From Lachnospiraceae bacterium (GTDB lineage: Bacteria > Bacillota > Clostridia > Lachnospirales > Lachnospiraceae): 52,313 bases of DNA. The DNA lies in contig JAAUZX010000037.1 of NCBI GenBank assembly GCA_014804365.1, positions 11,148 through 63,460 of the forward strand, in the 5' to 3' direction. Shown here piece after piece: positions 27,156 to 37,454 of this stretch; position 1 is the first letter of the stretch; every line of letters starts with the position of its first letter. Made by a program: the position numbers and the translations under genes. The notes beneath the pieces were generated by a model. That model ran no database searches, was not told the origin of the DNA, and was given only the letters and a program-made list of their open reading frames with translations.

Positions 27156-28382
27156 TCACAACTCAATCCCATTCTCCCTGCACAGCTCCCTCGCGCTCTC
27201 CACGGAATCTATTCCCGTCTTATTCTTGATCGGCGCGAACTCATGATTTCTGACTACCTCGTAGGGCAGGCACGAATCCAGTTCATGAATCATATCCAAC
27301 ACGAGCTGCTCAAACTTGTATCCGTTGGGACTCTCCGGCTTCACTGCCATCCCGCTGTCATCCAGATAGGGAATCTTCTTCTCCACGATGTGCAGCGGCA
27401 GCTTCCTCGCCACGATCTCCTCTAAGTCTTTTTCCCGGAAAAGATAATTCAGTATGACACCGAAATTGTACGCCGGTTCTCCCTGCGCGTCAGTGGCGCT
27501 CATCAGTTCTTCCGTCATCTCATAATACTCCACGATGGACGGCCTGCCGTCTTCCAGGCAGATCGCTCCCACCTTCTCATCCGGCGCATTCTTCCTGACT
27601 ACCTTAGCGCCCACCGCACTTCCCGTGTCAATGGTTGCTCCCACAAAACAGGGATCGGCGATGCGCTGCAATACATTGTCCACCGCAAAGACGTTCAGCC
27701 ATTCCACACCCGTTTCCCTGATCTTATCCACCACGCCCCATTTCATCATGGACAAAAACCAGCCGCCATTACCGTTAGGCGACGTAGACATCTTCCATTT
27801 TTCTTCCATATATACCTTGCCATTATAATCGGATGCCGGTGCCATATCTTGCATGAAAAAGGTCACATAATCCGGATTATAACCAAAATATCCTTTTTCC
27901 TCAAAAAAAGCAGTGGTCGCCTCATGGTTCTTATCACTGGTCATAACATAAAGAGGAATCCACGCCTCCGCCTGATGTACCACATCCAAAAGATTTTCCA
28001 CCAACCTCTGAAAAATAAATACGTCCTTCGTAAGCCCGATATTATAGACCCCCTTCGGTGCATCGGAACCGAGTCTGGTACCCATACCGCCCGCTAAGAG
28101 CACAGCTCCCACCTTTCCGGCCTTGATCGCCTCTAAACCGATCCTGGTATACTCCTCCCGCCTTCTTTCGATTTCCGGAAGCTGCATTACCTCAATCGGG
28201 GTAATTTTACCTCTCGGATTCAGTTCTTCCTTATGCAGGCATTGTCCCAACACTTCCAGATCCGTATTTTCGATCTGTGCAATCAGCGCTTCTTTCTCAT
28301 AACCGCTCAGATCATCATAGTATTTCAGTACGTGTAGTTGTCCGTATTTCTCCAGTTTGTCGTAAGCTTCCTGATATCCCAT
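27156..28382 (-). CDS. UDPGP-type sugar-1-phosphate uridylyltransferase
   Basis: A pyrophosphorylase of the eukaryote-like UDPGP family that makes UDP-GlcNAc or a UDP-hexose from UTP and sugar 1-phosphate. The nucleotide-binding loop reads LAGGMGTRLGSDAPKGVYNI, followed by PLYVMTSDKNHEAT, SPNGNGGWF and FAVDNVLQRIADP. The start at 28382 (MGYQEAYDKLEKYGQ) is preceded by AAGGAG at 6 bases; an in-frame GTG at 28403 is less likely. 408 residues. Whether the sugar is glucose, GlcNAc or GalNAc cannot be decided by eye. Confidence 0.9.
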   Translation of the reverse strand: MGYQEAYDKLEKYGQLHVLKYYDDLSGYEKEALIAQIENTDLEVLGQCLHKEELNPRGKITPIEVMQLPEIERRREEYTRIGLEAIKAGKVGAVLLAGGMGTRLGSDAPKGVYNIGLTKDVFIFQRLVENLLDVVHQAEAWIPLYVMTSDKNHEATTAFFEEKGYFGYNPDYVTFFMQDMAPASDYNGKVYMEEKWKMSTSPNGNGGWFLSMMKWGVVDKIRETGVEWLNVFAVDNVLQRIADPCFVGATIDTGSAVGAKVVRKNAPDEKVGAICLEDGRPSIVEYYEMTEELMSATDAQGEPAYNFGVILNYLFREKDLEEIVARKLPLHIVEKKIPYLDDSGMAVKPESPNGYKFEQLVLDMIHELDSCLPYEVVRNHEFAPIKNKTGIDSVESARELCRENGIEL

Positions 28383-28528
28383 TTTACTCTCCTTCTCACT
28401 CACAGATTTCGCCTGAGCTCTGCTCCCGGCTCCACAATACTTGCTCTATTCCGCTTTACTTTTACCCCGCAGTGTCGCTCAATTCCGCTTCGCTTCATCT
28501 CGCTCGCGGGCTTTGCCCTATCACTCCG

Positions 28529-28573
28529 TAAGCAGACAAAATTGTCAGCAAGCTGCCTTTTTGTCTGTTTACT
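28529..28573. repeat. Large inverted repeat after the UDPGP gene promoter region
   Basis: GTAAGCAGACAAAA and TTTTGTCTGTTTAC pair with one mismatch around about 17 bases. It lies in the 28383-28952 gap together with family A copy 2; the rest of that gap is GC-skewed sequence without a gene. Confidence 0.6.
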
Positions 28574-28703
28574 TCGTGGCGCTGCTCATTACCATCGCGT
28601 ACATTTTACCATGAACCCTTCTTTACCTCAATCTTTTATTCTATTTTCATTATTACCGTTTTCATTGTTACAGATCGGACATAGTCGCCATAGTCAATCC
28701 CCA

Positions 28704-28770
28704 GCACAGATGGAAGATAATATCTACGGAGCGGAAACGCGACTCCGTAGATATTATCTTCCATCTGTGC
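28704..28770. repeat. Palindromic element, family A copy 2
   Basis: A perfect 28-base-pair inverted repeat (starts GCACAGATGGAAGATAATAT, ends with its reverse complement) around the 11-base loop CGGAAACGCGA. It shares the outer CACAGATGGA and inner TAATATCT blocks with copy 1 at 570-704. One base between them differs, with the partner base changed too. Confidence 0.88.
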
Positions 28771-28952
28771 GTCCGTTTTAACAAAGCTGTGAACCGCAAT
28801 TTCTTCCAACAATTTCCCACAAATATATAGCCGTCCAATCATGATATGTGCTATACTGTATATAACGCTAATATATAGTTCTAAAAGTTCTAAATATTTA
28901 CCGCGGGCAAGCTGCAATAACCCGCCATTAATTTTTCGGAGGATTACGATTT

Positions 28953-31016
28953 ATGAAAAACACCAAAAAAAAATCATCCCTCGCGATCCCTGTTTATCGC
29001 CGGCTAAGCACGAAACTCATAGCCTCCTTTCTGGTGCCTGTAATCTGTATCATCCTGTTAGGTGTCATTTCATACCAGCGGGCATCTGCCGCAATCATCT
29101 CTAACTATGAAAACTCCCTGCAGGAAACAATGACCATGACTAATCAATACCTGACGCTGCTCATCGACACGGTTCGCTCCAATTATAAGTCATATCTTTC
29201 TGACACTGAGCTGGCAAGCTACCTTAAGAATAATATGGACGAATCTCAGGCTAAAAAGTTTGCCGTTGAATACACTAAAGATTTAAAGCGTGAGACAAAT
29301 ACTAATTCCTTGGTGAGTGATCTCTATATTATCTCCGACGACGTAATCTCTCTTACCAGCAGTGCACCGACTACTTCCGCGCTTCTTACGGCATATACAC
29401 AGACTCCGGAGGGCGCACAGGTCAATGATCAGCGCTCTTCGTATCATCTGTTTGGCAATCTGTGTGATGCCGATGAGGCACTTGGCACCAATAAACTGGG
29501 CTACTCCCTTCGAATTGCTAAATACATACACAACTGCAAGTCCATCCAGCTCATCGACATAGACAGAGACATCGTTATGAATTCTCTGGCTTCCCTGAGC
29601 GCAGGCGATGGCAGTTATGCCGCACTGGTTACACACGACGGGACCGAATTCTATTCCGATGGCAACGCCGCCCGCAACTCCGTGTTTACGTCCTCCGATT
29701 TCTATAATGAAGTGGCGGAATCGGAAGAAAGCGGTATGAAATACGTAGAATATAACGGGCAGAAATATTTATTTCTTTATTCTCCCATGTTCTCCCCGAA
29801 ATCACCACAGGGAAGCATGATCTGCACCCTGATTCCGGAATCCACCATTCTGGCACAGGCGGCGGGCATTAAAACTGTTGCCATGATTCTTGTCATTGTA
29901 GCCGTACTCATAGCACTGTTGCTCGGTTATCTCCTATCTGCACATATTAACAGTAATATCTACCATATTTTAGGACAACTGCAGATCGTCTCAGACGGCG
30001 ACCTGACGGTAAAGCTGCAGACTAAGAGCAAGGACGAATTCAAACTGCTCGCCGGCGGAGTAAATTCCATGACGGACAGCATGAAGGCTTTGATCACCAA
30101 CGTTACCGAAGCAAGCAACTCTCTGAACCTGGCTGCCGAACAGGTAAGTTCCGCCTCCGAAGCCTTCGTTCAAACGGCGGAGGATATTCAGAATGCCATC
30201 ACCGAGATCGATACCGGTGTGACACAACTGGATGCAAATTCCGAAGACTGCCTGACGCAGATGGACTCACTGTCCGACAAGATCGGCACCGTGGCGGATG
30301 GTACAAAGGAAATCATCACCATGACACAGCATACAAGCTCCTCTATCAGTGAAGGAATCTCCTCCATGTCCGTTCTGACGGACAGCGCGAAGAAGACTTC
30401 CGAGATTACGGATCATGTCATTCAGGCGATCGAGGCGCTGTCAGATAAATCCCGTTCTATCGGACAGATCGTGGAAAGTATCAACAGCATTGCCAGAGAG
30501 ACAAATCTCCTGTCCTTAAACGCTTCCATAGAAGCCGCCAGAGCCGGAGAATCCGGACGCGGTTTTGCAGTCGTTGCAGAACAGATCCGCAAGTTAGCTG
30601 ACCAGTCCGCACAATCCGCAGGACAGATTCAGTTGATCATAGACGACATTGTTTCAACAACTTACAAAGTTGTCGATATTGCCAAAGAAGCGGAATCCAC
30701 CGTAGATTTCCAGGAGAAGGCAGTGTCACAGACTACCGATGCTTTTGTCACTATGGATTCACAGGTACATACCCTCTTAGACTCCATCTCGGAGATCTCC
30801 GATAGTATGCGGAATATGGAAGTTGCCCGCACCGCTACGTTAAATGCAATAGCCGGCATCTCCGCAATCTCCGCCGAAACCTCGGCCGGTTCCGGCAATG
30901 TCAGCCAGACCGTGAATGCACAGCGCGACACCATCCAGACATTAGATACCGCTGCGAGCATCCTGCAGGAGCGCGCCGCGGAACTTACCAATCTGTTACG
31001 TCAATTTACCATCTAA
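28953..31016 (+). CDS. Methyl-accepting chemotaxis protein
   Basis: A membrane chemoreceptor. TM1 is at about residues 20-41 ([20 protein letters not shown]), followed by an extracytoplasmic sensor domain to about 305, TM2 at about 308-330, a HAMP domain and a long cytoplasmic coiled coil. The CheA/CheW contact tip is clear ([20 protein letters not shown], then [20 protein letters not shown]). 687 residues. GGAGG lies 10 bases before the ATG. No sigma-28-like promoter was recognised and no other chemotaxis gene is in the window. Its 3' end overlaps the convergent MATE gene by 21 bases. Confidence 0.95.
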   Translation: MKNTKKKSSLAIPVYRRLSTKLIASFLVPVICIILLGVISYQRASAAIISNYENSLQETMTMTNQYLTLLIDTVRSNYKSYLSDTELASYLKNNMDESQAKKFAVEYTKDLKRETNTNSLVSDLYIISDDVISLTSSAPTTSALLTAYTQTPEGAQVNDQRSSYHLFGNLCDADEALGTNKLGYSLRIAKYIHNCKSIQLIDIDRDIVMNSLASLSAGDGSYAALVTHDGTEFYSDGNAARNSVFTSSDFYNEVAESEESGMKYVEYNGQKYLFLYSPMFSPKSPQGSMICTLIPESTILAQAAGIKTVAMILVIVAVLIALLLGYLLSAHINSNIYHILGQLQIVSDGDLTVKLQTKSKDEFKLLAGGVNSMTDSMKALITNVTEASNSLNLAAEQVSSASEAFVQTAEDIQNAITEIDTGVTQLDANSEDCLTQMDSLSDKIGTVADGTKEIITMTQHTSSSISEGISSMSVLTDSAKKTSEITDHVIQAIEALSDKSRSIGQIVESINSIARETNLLSLNASIEAARAGESGRGFAVVAEQIRKLADQSAQSAGQIQLIIDDIVSTTYKVVDIAKEAESTVDFQEKAVSQTTDAFVTMDSQVHTLLDSISEISDSMRNMEVARTATLNAIAGISAISAETSAGSGNVSQTVNAQRDTIQTLDTAASILQERAAELTNLLRQFTI

Positions 31017-32345
31017 AAGCCGCGCTGTTTTTCTGCGAACATAGAAGAACGCCGGAATTAAAAAGATATCAGCGAAGATCCACGCCAGAGGATTGGCAAA
31101 GCATACTGCACGGAACCCGAAATACGGGACGAGCACGAAGCCGGCCAGTCCTCTTGCTAACATCTCGAACGCACCGGCAAACACCGCAAGCTTACTGAAT
31201 CCCATGCCTTGAATCAGGAATCGGACAATATTCACGAGCGCAAGCGGGAAATAGAACAATGTATTCGTTCTGATAAAAGCATATGCATTAGCCAGAATAT
31301 CCGCCTCACCGGCATCAAGAAACAGATGCAGCAGGTTAGTTCCCAGCATATATGCAATGCCGGCCGCAACCACCGAATATACCAATCCCAGAATCGTACA
31401 GGACTTTAAACCCTGATCTACCCGTTCCAGATTCCCGGCACCCACATTCTGTCCGCCATAAGTCGCCATCGTAGATCCCATTGCATCAAAAGGACACATC
31501 AGAAGCATACTCAGTTTACTGCCAGCCGTAACCGCCGCCACAGCATCGGAACCGATTCCGTTAACGGCGCTTTGCAGAACCACGCTGCCGATCGCAGTAA
31601 TCGAGTACTGCAGCCCCATGGGAATTCCCATACCGCACAGCTTACCCACGCAGTCACGGTTCCATCGCCATTCGTCTCTGGATAATTTCAAGATAGTAAA
31701 TTTCCGATACATAAACACAAGGCAGCAGACCCCTGCCAGCGCCTGTGATAACACAGTAGCAACAGCAGCGCCCTCGACTCCCATATGAAACACAATAATA
31801 CATAGCAGATCGAGGAAAATATTTATAATTGCCGCCATTATCAGAAAAATGACCGGTGTCCTGCTGTCGCCCAATGAACGCAGAACCGCCGCCGTCATAT
31901 TATACAGATATGTGACCGGAATTCCCATAAAAATAACCACTATGTAACTGTAAGAGCCTTCTATGATATCCGCCGGAGTACGCATGGCCTGCAGAATCGG
32001 ACGGCATAAAATAACAACCGCAATGGTCATGACTACCGCAAAAATCAGTGACAGCCAAACGCAGTTCGCCACATATTTGCGAAGAATCTCCTCATGCTTC
32101 GCACCGAACTCCTGTGCAATGGGAATGGAGAATCCGCTGCAAACACCCATACAGAATCCGATAATCAGAAAATTCACGGAGCCTGTAGCTCCCACTGCCG
32201 CAAGCGCGTCCACTCCGAGATAATGTCCCACGATAATGGTATCCACCATACTGTAGAACTGTTGAAAGATCAGACCGAACAAAAGCGGAATCGCAAATCC
32301 AAGGATCAGCCGAAACGGGCTGCCTTTCGTCATATCTTTTTCCAT
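30996..32345 (-). CDS. MATE-family efflux transporter 1
   Basis: A 12-transmembrane antiporter for drugs or metabolites. The start at 32345 ([20 protein letters not shown]) gives 449 residues. Typical pieces: [20 protein letters not shown] in TM1 and [12 protein letters not shown] between TM2 and TM3, with the repeat in the second half ([20 protein letters not shown]). AGGACAGGG precedes the start. Repeat D1 lies upstream in the leader. It is divergent from the next MATE gene. Confidence 0.93.
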   Translation of the reverse strand: MEKDMTKGSPFRLILGFAIPLLFGLIFQQFYSMVDTIIVGHYLGVDALAAVGATGSVNFLIIGFCMGVCSGFSIPIAQEFGAKHEEILRKYVANCVWLSLIFAVVMTIAVVILCRPILQAMRTPADIIEGSYSYIVVIFMGIPVTYLYNMTAAVLRSLGDSRTPVIFLIMAAIINIFLDLLCIIVFHMGVEGAAVATVLSQALAGVCCLVFMYRKFTILKLSRDEWRWNRDCVGKLCGMGIPMGLQYSITAIGSVVLQSAVNGIGSDAVAAVTAGSKLSMLLMCPFDAMGSTMATYGGQNVGAGNLERVDQGLKSCTILGLVYSVVAAGIAYMLGTNLLHLFLDAGEADILANAYAFIRTNTLFYFPLALVNIVRFLIQGMGFSKLAVFAGAFEMLARGLAGFVLVPYFGFRAVCFANPLAWIFADIFLIPAFFYVRRKTARLLDGKLT

Positions 32346-32433
32346 AATAATACCCTGTCCTTTCTCTTCACCGCAGACATCTCTGCGGCACGATATGCCT
32401 GACAAGCAGGTACACTCCTTAACTTGAATTCCC

Positions 32434-32467
32434 TGTAACTGTTCAGAACCCTGTCCCTCACAGTTAC
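32434..32467. repeat. Short palindromic repeat, family D copy 1
   Basis: GTAACTGTTCAGA at one end and CACAGTTAC at the other flank a CCCTGT core; the ends pair as GTAACTGT/ACAGTTAC-like arms. A third partial arm TTCAGAACAGTTAC follows at 32475-32488. Copy 2 at 39346-39378 is the reverse complement with about four changes. Confidence 0.75.
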
Positions 32468-32632
32468 GAAGCACCTTCAGAACAGTTACAATTTCTTCAA
32501 ATCAACATAGCACATTCCTATTCCGACTGCAATGACTAAAATCTAAATCACATCTGTATTGACAATCTTGAAGTATTCGGCGTATTCTTATTAATACTAC
32601 GGTTACATATAATTGTTGATACGGAGGTCACC

Positions 32633-34000
32633 ATGAAGGACAGATTCTACTCGCAAATACTGAAATTGGTCGTCCCCATTGTAATTCAGAACCTGCTCAG
32701 CGCCGCCGTCAATTCGGCGGATGTTGTCATGCTCAATTACGTGGGGCAGTCTTCGATCTCGGCGGTATCCCTTGCCTCAAACTATGCCAGCGTTCTCTTT
32801 ATGGTATACTATGGGCTGGGTACGGGTGCGACCTTACTGTGCGCACAATACTGGGGCAAAAAAGATCTGCAGGCGATCCGCGTGATTGAGGGAATCGCGC
32901 TTCGTTTTTCCCTTCTGATCACCGTTATCTTTTCCGGATTTGCGCTGTTTGCTCCGGAGCTTATGATGAAACTTTTTACTACGGATGCTGAACTGATCAG
33001 CATAGGTGCCGGTTATCTGCGGATCATGTCGCTGACTTACTTATGTTGGAGTATTATTGAAATATACCTTGCCGTACTGAGAAGCGTAGGCCGGGTAACG
33101 ACCGCCATGGTTCTGAACGTTATAGCTTTCACGATGAATATCTTCCTAAATGCAGTGTTTATTTTCGGTCTGTTCGGTGCGCCGCGTCTGGGAGCAGTCG
33201 GTGTTGCAATGGCAACCGCCATATCCCGTATCTTGGAACTGTTAGGCTGCTTCTTCGTTTCGCTTGTACTCAGCAAAGATCTCAAACTGAACCCTGCCTA
33301 TATGTTCATCCGCAATAAAGCGCTGCTTAAGGATTTTATTACCCTGTCTCTGCCCGCGCTTGGTAACGATGTGTCATGGAGTGTTGCGTTCTCCATGTAT
33401 TCCGTAATTCTGGGTCACCTCGGAAGCGACGCGGTAGCTGCCAACTCACTGGTAGTAGTCGTCCGCAACTTCGGCACGGTACTCTGCTTCGGAACCGCCA
33501 GTGCAGGCGGCATTCTGTTGGGCAACGTTATGGGCGAAGGCGACATGCAGCGTGCGAAAGAGTACGCTTCCAAGCTCTTAAAGCTGACCGTCATAACCGG
33601 CGCCGTAGGAGGTATACTGATCCTCATCGCCACACCTTTTGTATTGCAATTCGCCTCTCTTTCGGAAACGGCTATGCACTATCTGAAATACATGCTGCTC
33701 ATCAACACCTACTATGTAATGGGTGCGGCTGTCAATACTACCCTGATTGCGGGGGTGTTCCGTTCCGGCGGCGATACCCGTTTCGGACTGATCTGTGATT
33801 CCGTGGACATGTGGTGTTATGCGGTGCCCTTAGGATTCATTGCCGCATTCGTACTCAGGCTGCCGGTGTTAGTGGTCTACTTCCTGCTGTGTACAGATGA
33901 GTTCGTAAAATGGCCATGGGTCATCAAACGGTATCGCAGCGGCAAATGGCTTAAGAATATTACGAGAGACGACCTTTTTGCACAGGAAAAAGAAGGGTAA
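32633..34000 (+). CDS. MATE-family efflux transporter 2
   Basis: A second 12-transmembrane MATE antiporter, 455 residues, starting MKDRFYSQILKLVVPIVIQN. It shows the internal two-fold repeat (NLLSAAVNSADVVMLNYVGQ; then LPALGNDVSWSVAFSMYSVI). GGAGGTCACC precedes the ATG. It is followed by a Dus gene after 24 bases, apparently in one operon. It is distinct in sequence from MATE 1, so recent duplication is unlikely. Confidence 0.93.
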   Translation: MKDRFYSQILKLVVPIVIQNLLSAAVNSADVVMLNYVGQSSISAVSLASNYASVLFMVYYGLGTGATLLCAQYWGKKDLQAIRVIEGIALRFSLLITVIFSGFALFAPELMMKLFTTDAELISIGAGYLRIMSLTYLCWSIIEIYLAVLRSVGRVTTAMVLNVIAFTMNIFLNAVFIFGLFGAPRLGAVGVAMATAISRILELLGCFFVSLVLSKDLKLNPAYMFIRNKALLKDFITLSLPALGNDVSWSVAFSMYSVILGHLGSDAVAANSLVVVVRNFGTVLCFGTASAGGILLGNVMGEGDMQRAKEYASKLLKLTVITGAVGGILILIATPFVLQFASLSETAMHYLKYMLLINTYYVMGAAVNTTLIAGVFRSGGDTRFGLICDSVDMWCYAVPLGFIAAFVLRLPVLVVYFLLCTDEFVKWPWVIKRYRSGKWLKNITRDDLFAQEKEG

Positions 34001-34024
34001 ACCGAGAAAGGTACGGTCACGATA

Positions 34025-35152
34025 ATGCAATACTATCTGGCACCCATGGAGGGGATTACCACCTATATATATCGAAACGCCCACGCACGATACTTCGGCG
34101 GAATCGACAAATATTTTACGCCTTTTATCAGTGATAAAAATTTTATTACCGATAAAAACATTGCTTCTACTGAAAACACAGCCTACGATGGCAGGATTTC
34201 TGCCGCTGACAACAGCAGTAGATCCATCAAAAAAAATTCTCCCGCTAATAAATCAATAAATCCCAGGGAGCTCAGGGATATTCTGCCGGAGAACAATGCA
34301 GGAATCCCACTTGTACCGCAGGTACTTACTAATCACGCCGGCCGTTTTCTCGCTGTTGCCGATAAGATCGCTTCCTACGGCTATGACACCGTAAACTTAA
34401 ATCTGGGCTGCCCTTCCGGCACTGTCACTGCCAAGAAGCGCGGAGCCGGATTCTTAAGCGTTCCCGACGATCTGGACGCTTTTCTTTATGAGATTTATGA
34501 GAAATGTCCCTTAAAGATCTCCATCAAGACGCGGCTGGGTGTATCCGACCTCGCAGAATGGGACAGGCTGCTTGATATCTATGCGAAATATCCGATTCAC
34601 GAATTGATTATTCACACACGCTTACAACAGGAATTCTATACCGGTATGACGCACCCCGAAGCCTATGCAAAAGCCGCATTGCGCCTGCGGGCGGCGGGTA
34701 CTGCCGATCAGATTCCTCTCTGCTATAACGGAGATATTGTTTCCGCAGAAAGTCTTAATGCGACTGTGTCTGCAGTCAATCATGGCGCTACACACATGGA
34801 CCGTATCATGATTGGCCGAGGAATCATTCAGAATCCGTCTCTTGCAGTAAATCTGCAACTATCTCATTCTGATGTCACCGCATGCGGAAGTAATGAAATA
34901 ATTCCGCCTTCCGATCACGCTGCCTCCAAGGAGATCTGGCGCGCTTTCCACGATGAGATTCTGGAGGGATATATACAAATTATGTCCGGAGATTCTCCCG
35001 TTCTTTTCAAAATGAAGGATCTCTGGACATATATGAGCCATAGCTTTTCAAACTATGAGAAATATTTGAAAAAGATTCGCAAGGCTAACCGCATTGCAGA
35101 ATATATCAGCGCTGTGGACAGACTGTTTAACGAGCAGGAAATCCTTAATTGA
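34025..35152 (+). CDS. Divergent tRNA-dihydrouridine synthase
   Basis: A second Dus enzyme, 375 residues. MQYYLAPMEGITTYIYRNAH is the FMN-binding start, LNLGCPSGTVTAKKRGAGFL carries the catalytic Cys, and SIKTRLGV, ELIIHTRLQQEFYTG and CYNGDI match the remaining family motifs. Between residues 37 and 80 an insertion rich in Lys, Asn and Ser (TDKNIASTENTAYDG; SRSIKKNSPANKSINPRE) interrupts the barrel start. It is grouped with MATE 2, 24 bases upstream. It probably modifies a different tRNA position from DusB. Confidence 0.9.
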   Translation: MQYYLAPMEGITTYIYRNAHARYFGGIDKYFTPFISDKNFITDKNIASTENTAYDGRISAADNSSRSIKKNSPANKSINPRELRDILPENNAGIPLVPQVLTNHAGRFLAVADKIASYGYDTVNLNLGCPSGTVTAKKRGAGFLSVPDDLDAFLYEIYEKCPLKISIKTRLGVSDLAEWDRLLDIYAKYPIHELIIHTRLQQEFYTGMTHPEAYAKAALRLRAAGTADQIPLCYNGDIVSAESLNATVSAVNHGATHMDRIMIGRGIIQNPSLAVNLQLSHSDVTACGSNEIIPPSDHAASKEIWRAFHDEILEGYIQIMSGDSPVLFKMKDLWTYMSHSFSNYEKYLKKIRKANRIAEYISAVDRLFNEQEILN

Positions 35153-35197
35153 CGCTTTTTTTCATTCTACAGCCATGCAATGAGACGGTTTTATAAT

Positions 35198-36163
35198 TTA
35201 TCTGCTGCCGAGTTCTTCCCGAAACAACCGCTCTTGATATTTTCTATCCTTCGCTGCCCGCACAATATCATCCATGCGCCCCTGCTCCGACAATAAGATG
35301 ATCAATTGGTTGATCCTATCTGCTCCTTCTTCTATGCCTTCTGCTCTGCTGTCTTCCATTAAATCCCTGATTGCCTTGCACATATCGACCTTACCTTCCT
35401 TTCCGTAATAATCCTTTACCTCAAGCAGTTCCACAGCATTGGCGTAATGTGACACTATATCAAACGCGTCTTCTTCCATGTTTTTGTAGTAATCATCTTG
35501 TTCCACAAGCTTATACAACGCATGCTTATCTTCTGAACAGCGTATAAAATCAAACACATGGCGCACGTCCGTCCTAAATGCACCGGTATCATTAAATCTT
35601 CTAACATCTATCACATGAATCCTGTAATCTGAAACCATTTTCTTCAGCTCGTCCGGTAAATCTGTAAAATCTATTATCTCATGTAGTGACTTCGGTCCGT
35701 CCCACGCCTCTTTACCGGAATAGAGTATAAAAGTCACCACTGGATACAGCCGGCTCTCTTTTCGGAAACCATATAAATATTCCCCAGACTCCAGTCCTTC
35801 ATGATGTTTCCTGACTTCCCTGCGAATCCTTGCCGCCTGTTTCTCATACTCACCTACATCATAAGCCATATTCCGTAATGGAATCGAATAATCTATTACT
35901 TCCTGACTTTCAATTCCGATAATAACAAAATTCACGCCGAACGCTGTTTTTCTGACGCTGTCACGTATCCTGCTCCGTCTGCGATTTGCATTTTGCCATT
36001 TTCGGATAAATCTCATACCACGCCGATAGCCTGTCTGCGTATCGACTTCGTGTAAATCTGTTTCCGCAACAATCTGCTTTCCTCGAAACACAATTCCGTT
36101 AATAATGTCGGCGTAACGCTCATCGTCTGAAAAATAGCTTTTCCATTCGATATCCTGTCCCAT
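35198..36163 (-). CDS. Rpn-family PD-(D/E)XK nuclease
   Basis: Rpn (recombination-promoting nuclease, once called putative transposase) proteins are mobile-like nucleases common in Lachnospiraceae. The start at 36163 (MGQDIEWKSYFSDDERYADI) follows GGGAGG and gives 321 residues. The nuclease core is visible as ADIINGIVFRGK, an acidic VAETDLHEVDTQ and VNFVIIGIESQEVIDYSIPL with NMAYDVGEYEKQ. The C-terminal part has an EEGADRINQLIILLSEQGR helix. The first 55 residues of the open frame are excluded as they lack a ribosome binding site. Confidence 0.85.
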   Translation of the reverse strand: MGQDIEWKSYFSDDERYADIINGIVFRGKQIVAETDLHEVDTQTGYRRGMRFIRKWQNANRRRSRIRDSVRKTAFGVNFVIIGIESQEVIDYSIPLRNMAYDVGEYEKQAARIRREVRKHHEGLESGEYLYGFRKESRLYPVVTFILYSGKEAWDGPKSLHEIIDFTDLPDELKKMVSDYRIHVIDVRRFNDTGAFRTDVRHVFDFIRCSEDKHALYKLVEQDDYYKNMEEDAFDIVSHYANAVELLEVKDYYGKEGKVDMCKAIRDLMEDSRAEGIEEGADRINQLIILLSEQGRMDDIVRAAKDRKYQERLFREELGSR

Positions 36164-36437
36164 ATTTAGTTCCTCCCGTGTATCGCAGGAATCATTCAAG
36201 AAAACCCCTGCTTTTTGCAATTTGAAGTATAAAAGCATGAATTTTCTGAATTTATGGCTACATTCAGCGTAACACTTTGCAGTCATATAGAATTGTTTTA
36301 TGATAGGGGAAAATCCCCGCCAGAGCACAGACGATTACTAAAATACATCATCCGGTGCATAGAAAATATGCTTTGAATAGAGTGTATCACGATTATATTT
36401 TTGCGTCAATTATTTTAATACATTTTAGCTCTAGTTC

Positions 36438-37454
36438 TCAAATATGTTCCGTATACCTGCATTTAGGGAATTGGGAACAACCATAAAATTGTTTACCCGC
36501 ATATTCACCTTTCTTAGCGGTACGAATCACCAACTCTGCTTTGCAGCGTGGACAGATTCTCCTGCTGCTCTGCTTACTTACATTTATTTCCGCCTCTTCT
36601 TTCAACACGTCCATCTCTATTTCAGTTTCCGAAACAATATCCGGGGCAGATGCTTTTATTATTTCGTCCAATATTCTTTCTTTTTCCATACTATCACCGG
36701 ATATTGTTTTCCGTGAATCAAAGCCTCTTTCTGCTTTATTCTTATTTGTGCTCTCATATTTTATTGCATTGACATTATTAATATGCTGTATTTTTTCATA
36801 TGCTGTTGCTTGTGTATAAGGATACAGAATCTCAAAGATACGTTCTATATCCGTTTGATTAATCGCTTGTACTGTATAATTGCCAATGCATTTTATTGTT
36901 GTACTAATATTTTGCCTATTAATGACCTTAACATCCGTACTTTCAACTGTAACATCTTTCAATGTACATCTCTCTGAAAAGGCAATAATCGAATGGATCG
37001 GAACTGTATTCCCAACTATTTCTCTCAACCACTTTATATGTGTTTTATTCTGCATAATAGGATTATAAAAACGCTCTTTTCGGGATTTGCCCTTACCATT
37101 TGGAAGCGTTTGTGTCCATGTCTTTCCATTCTCACTTCCAAATATCCAACCGCTGTAATTTTTACTTTCAATGACAAAAATACCCGTTGAATGAATGAGT
37201 ATTACATCAATTTCTGTGGTTGTACCATCGGCTTTAGGCAAATAGCAATTAAAAAGAAATTTTCCTCCATCATTTTCAAATCTTCTTAATCTTTTATATG
37301 TCAAATATTCTCCATATCTGCCAATATCACTAATTGTCTGAAAATAACCGTTCCCGGTCATTTTATAGTAAGTACCTTGTCTAAATACAAATTCTATGAT
37401 TATGGAGCCCAGTATTATAATCAAGGTAAATAAAATAGTAATTTGTATATACAT
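36438..37454 (-). CDS. NERD-domain membrane protein with zinc ribbon
   Basis: NERD is a nuclease-related domain. There is an N-terminal transmembrane segment (ITILFTLIIILGSIIIEFVF), then the NERD domain (GRYGEYLTYKRLRRF; TEIDVILIHSTGIFVIESKN with the nuclease-like Asp/Glu-x-Lys), a linker and a C-terminal topoisomerase-type zinc ribbon (CPRCKAELVIRTAKKG; FYGCSQFPKCRY with four Cys). Start at 37454 follows AAGGA; 338 residues. The gene is clearly more AT-rich than its neighbours, which hints at transfer. A role in DNA handling or defence is possible but unproven. Confidence 0.88.
   Translation of the reverse strand: MYIQITILFTLIIILGSIIIEFVFRQGTYYKMTGNGYFQTISDIGRYGEYLTYKRLRRFENDGGKFLFNCYLPKADGTTTEIDVILIHSTGIFVIESKNYSGWIFGSENGKTWTQTLPNGKGKSRKERFYNPIMQNKTHIKWLREIVGNTVPIHSIIAFSERCTLKDVTVESTDVKVINRQNISTTIKCIGNYTVQAINQTDIERIFEILYPYTQATAYEKIQHINNVNAIKYESTNKNKAERGFDSRKTISGDSMEKERILDEIIKASAPDIVSETEIEMDVLKEEAEINVSKQSSRRICPRCKAELVIRTAKKGEYAGKQFYGCSQFPKCRYTEHI

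Noticed and set aside
28636..28917. Open frame on minus over the family A palindrome
   Set aside because: The same peptide appears twice because it reads both arms of the inverted repeat; no ribosome binding site.
30996..32474. Extra 43 residues at the start of MATE 1
   Set aside because: They translate repeat D1 and leader sequence; the ATG at 32345 has the ribosome binding site and family N-terminus.
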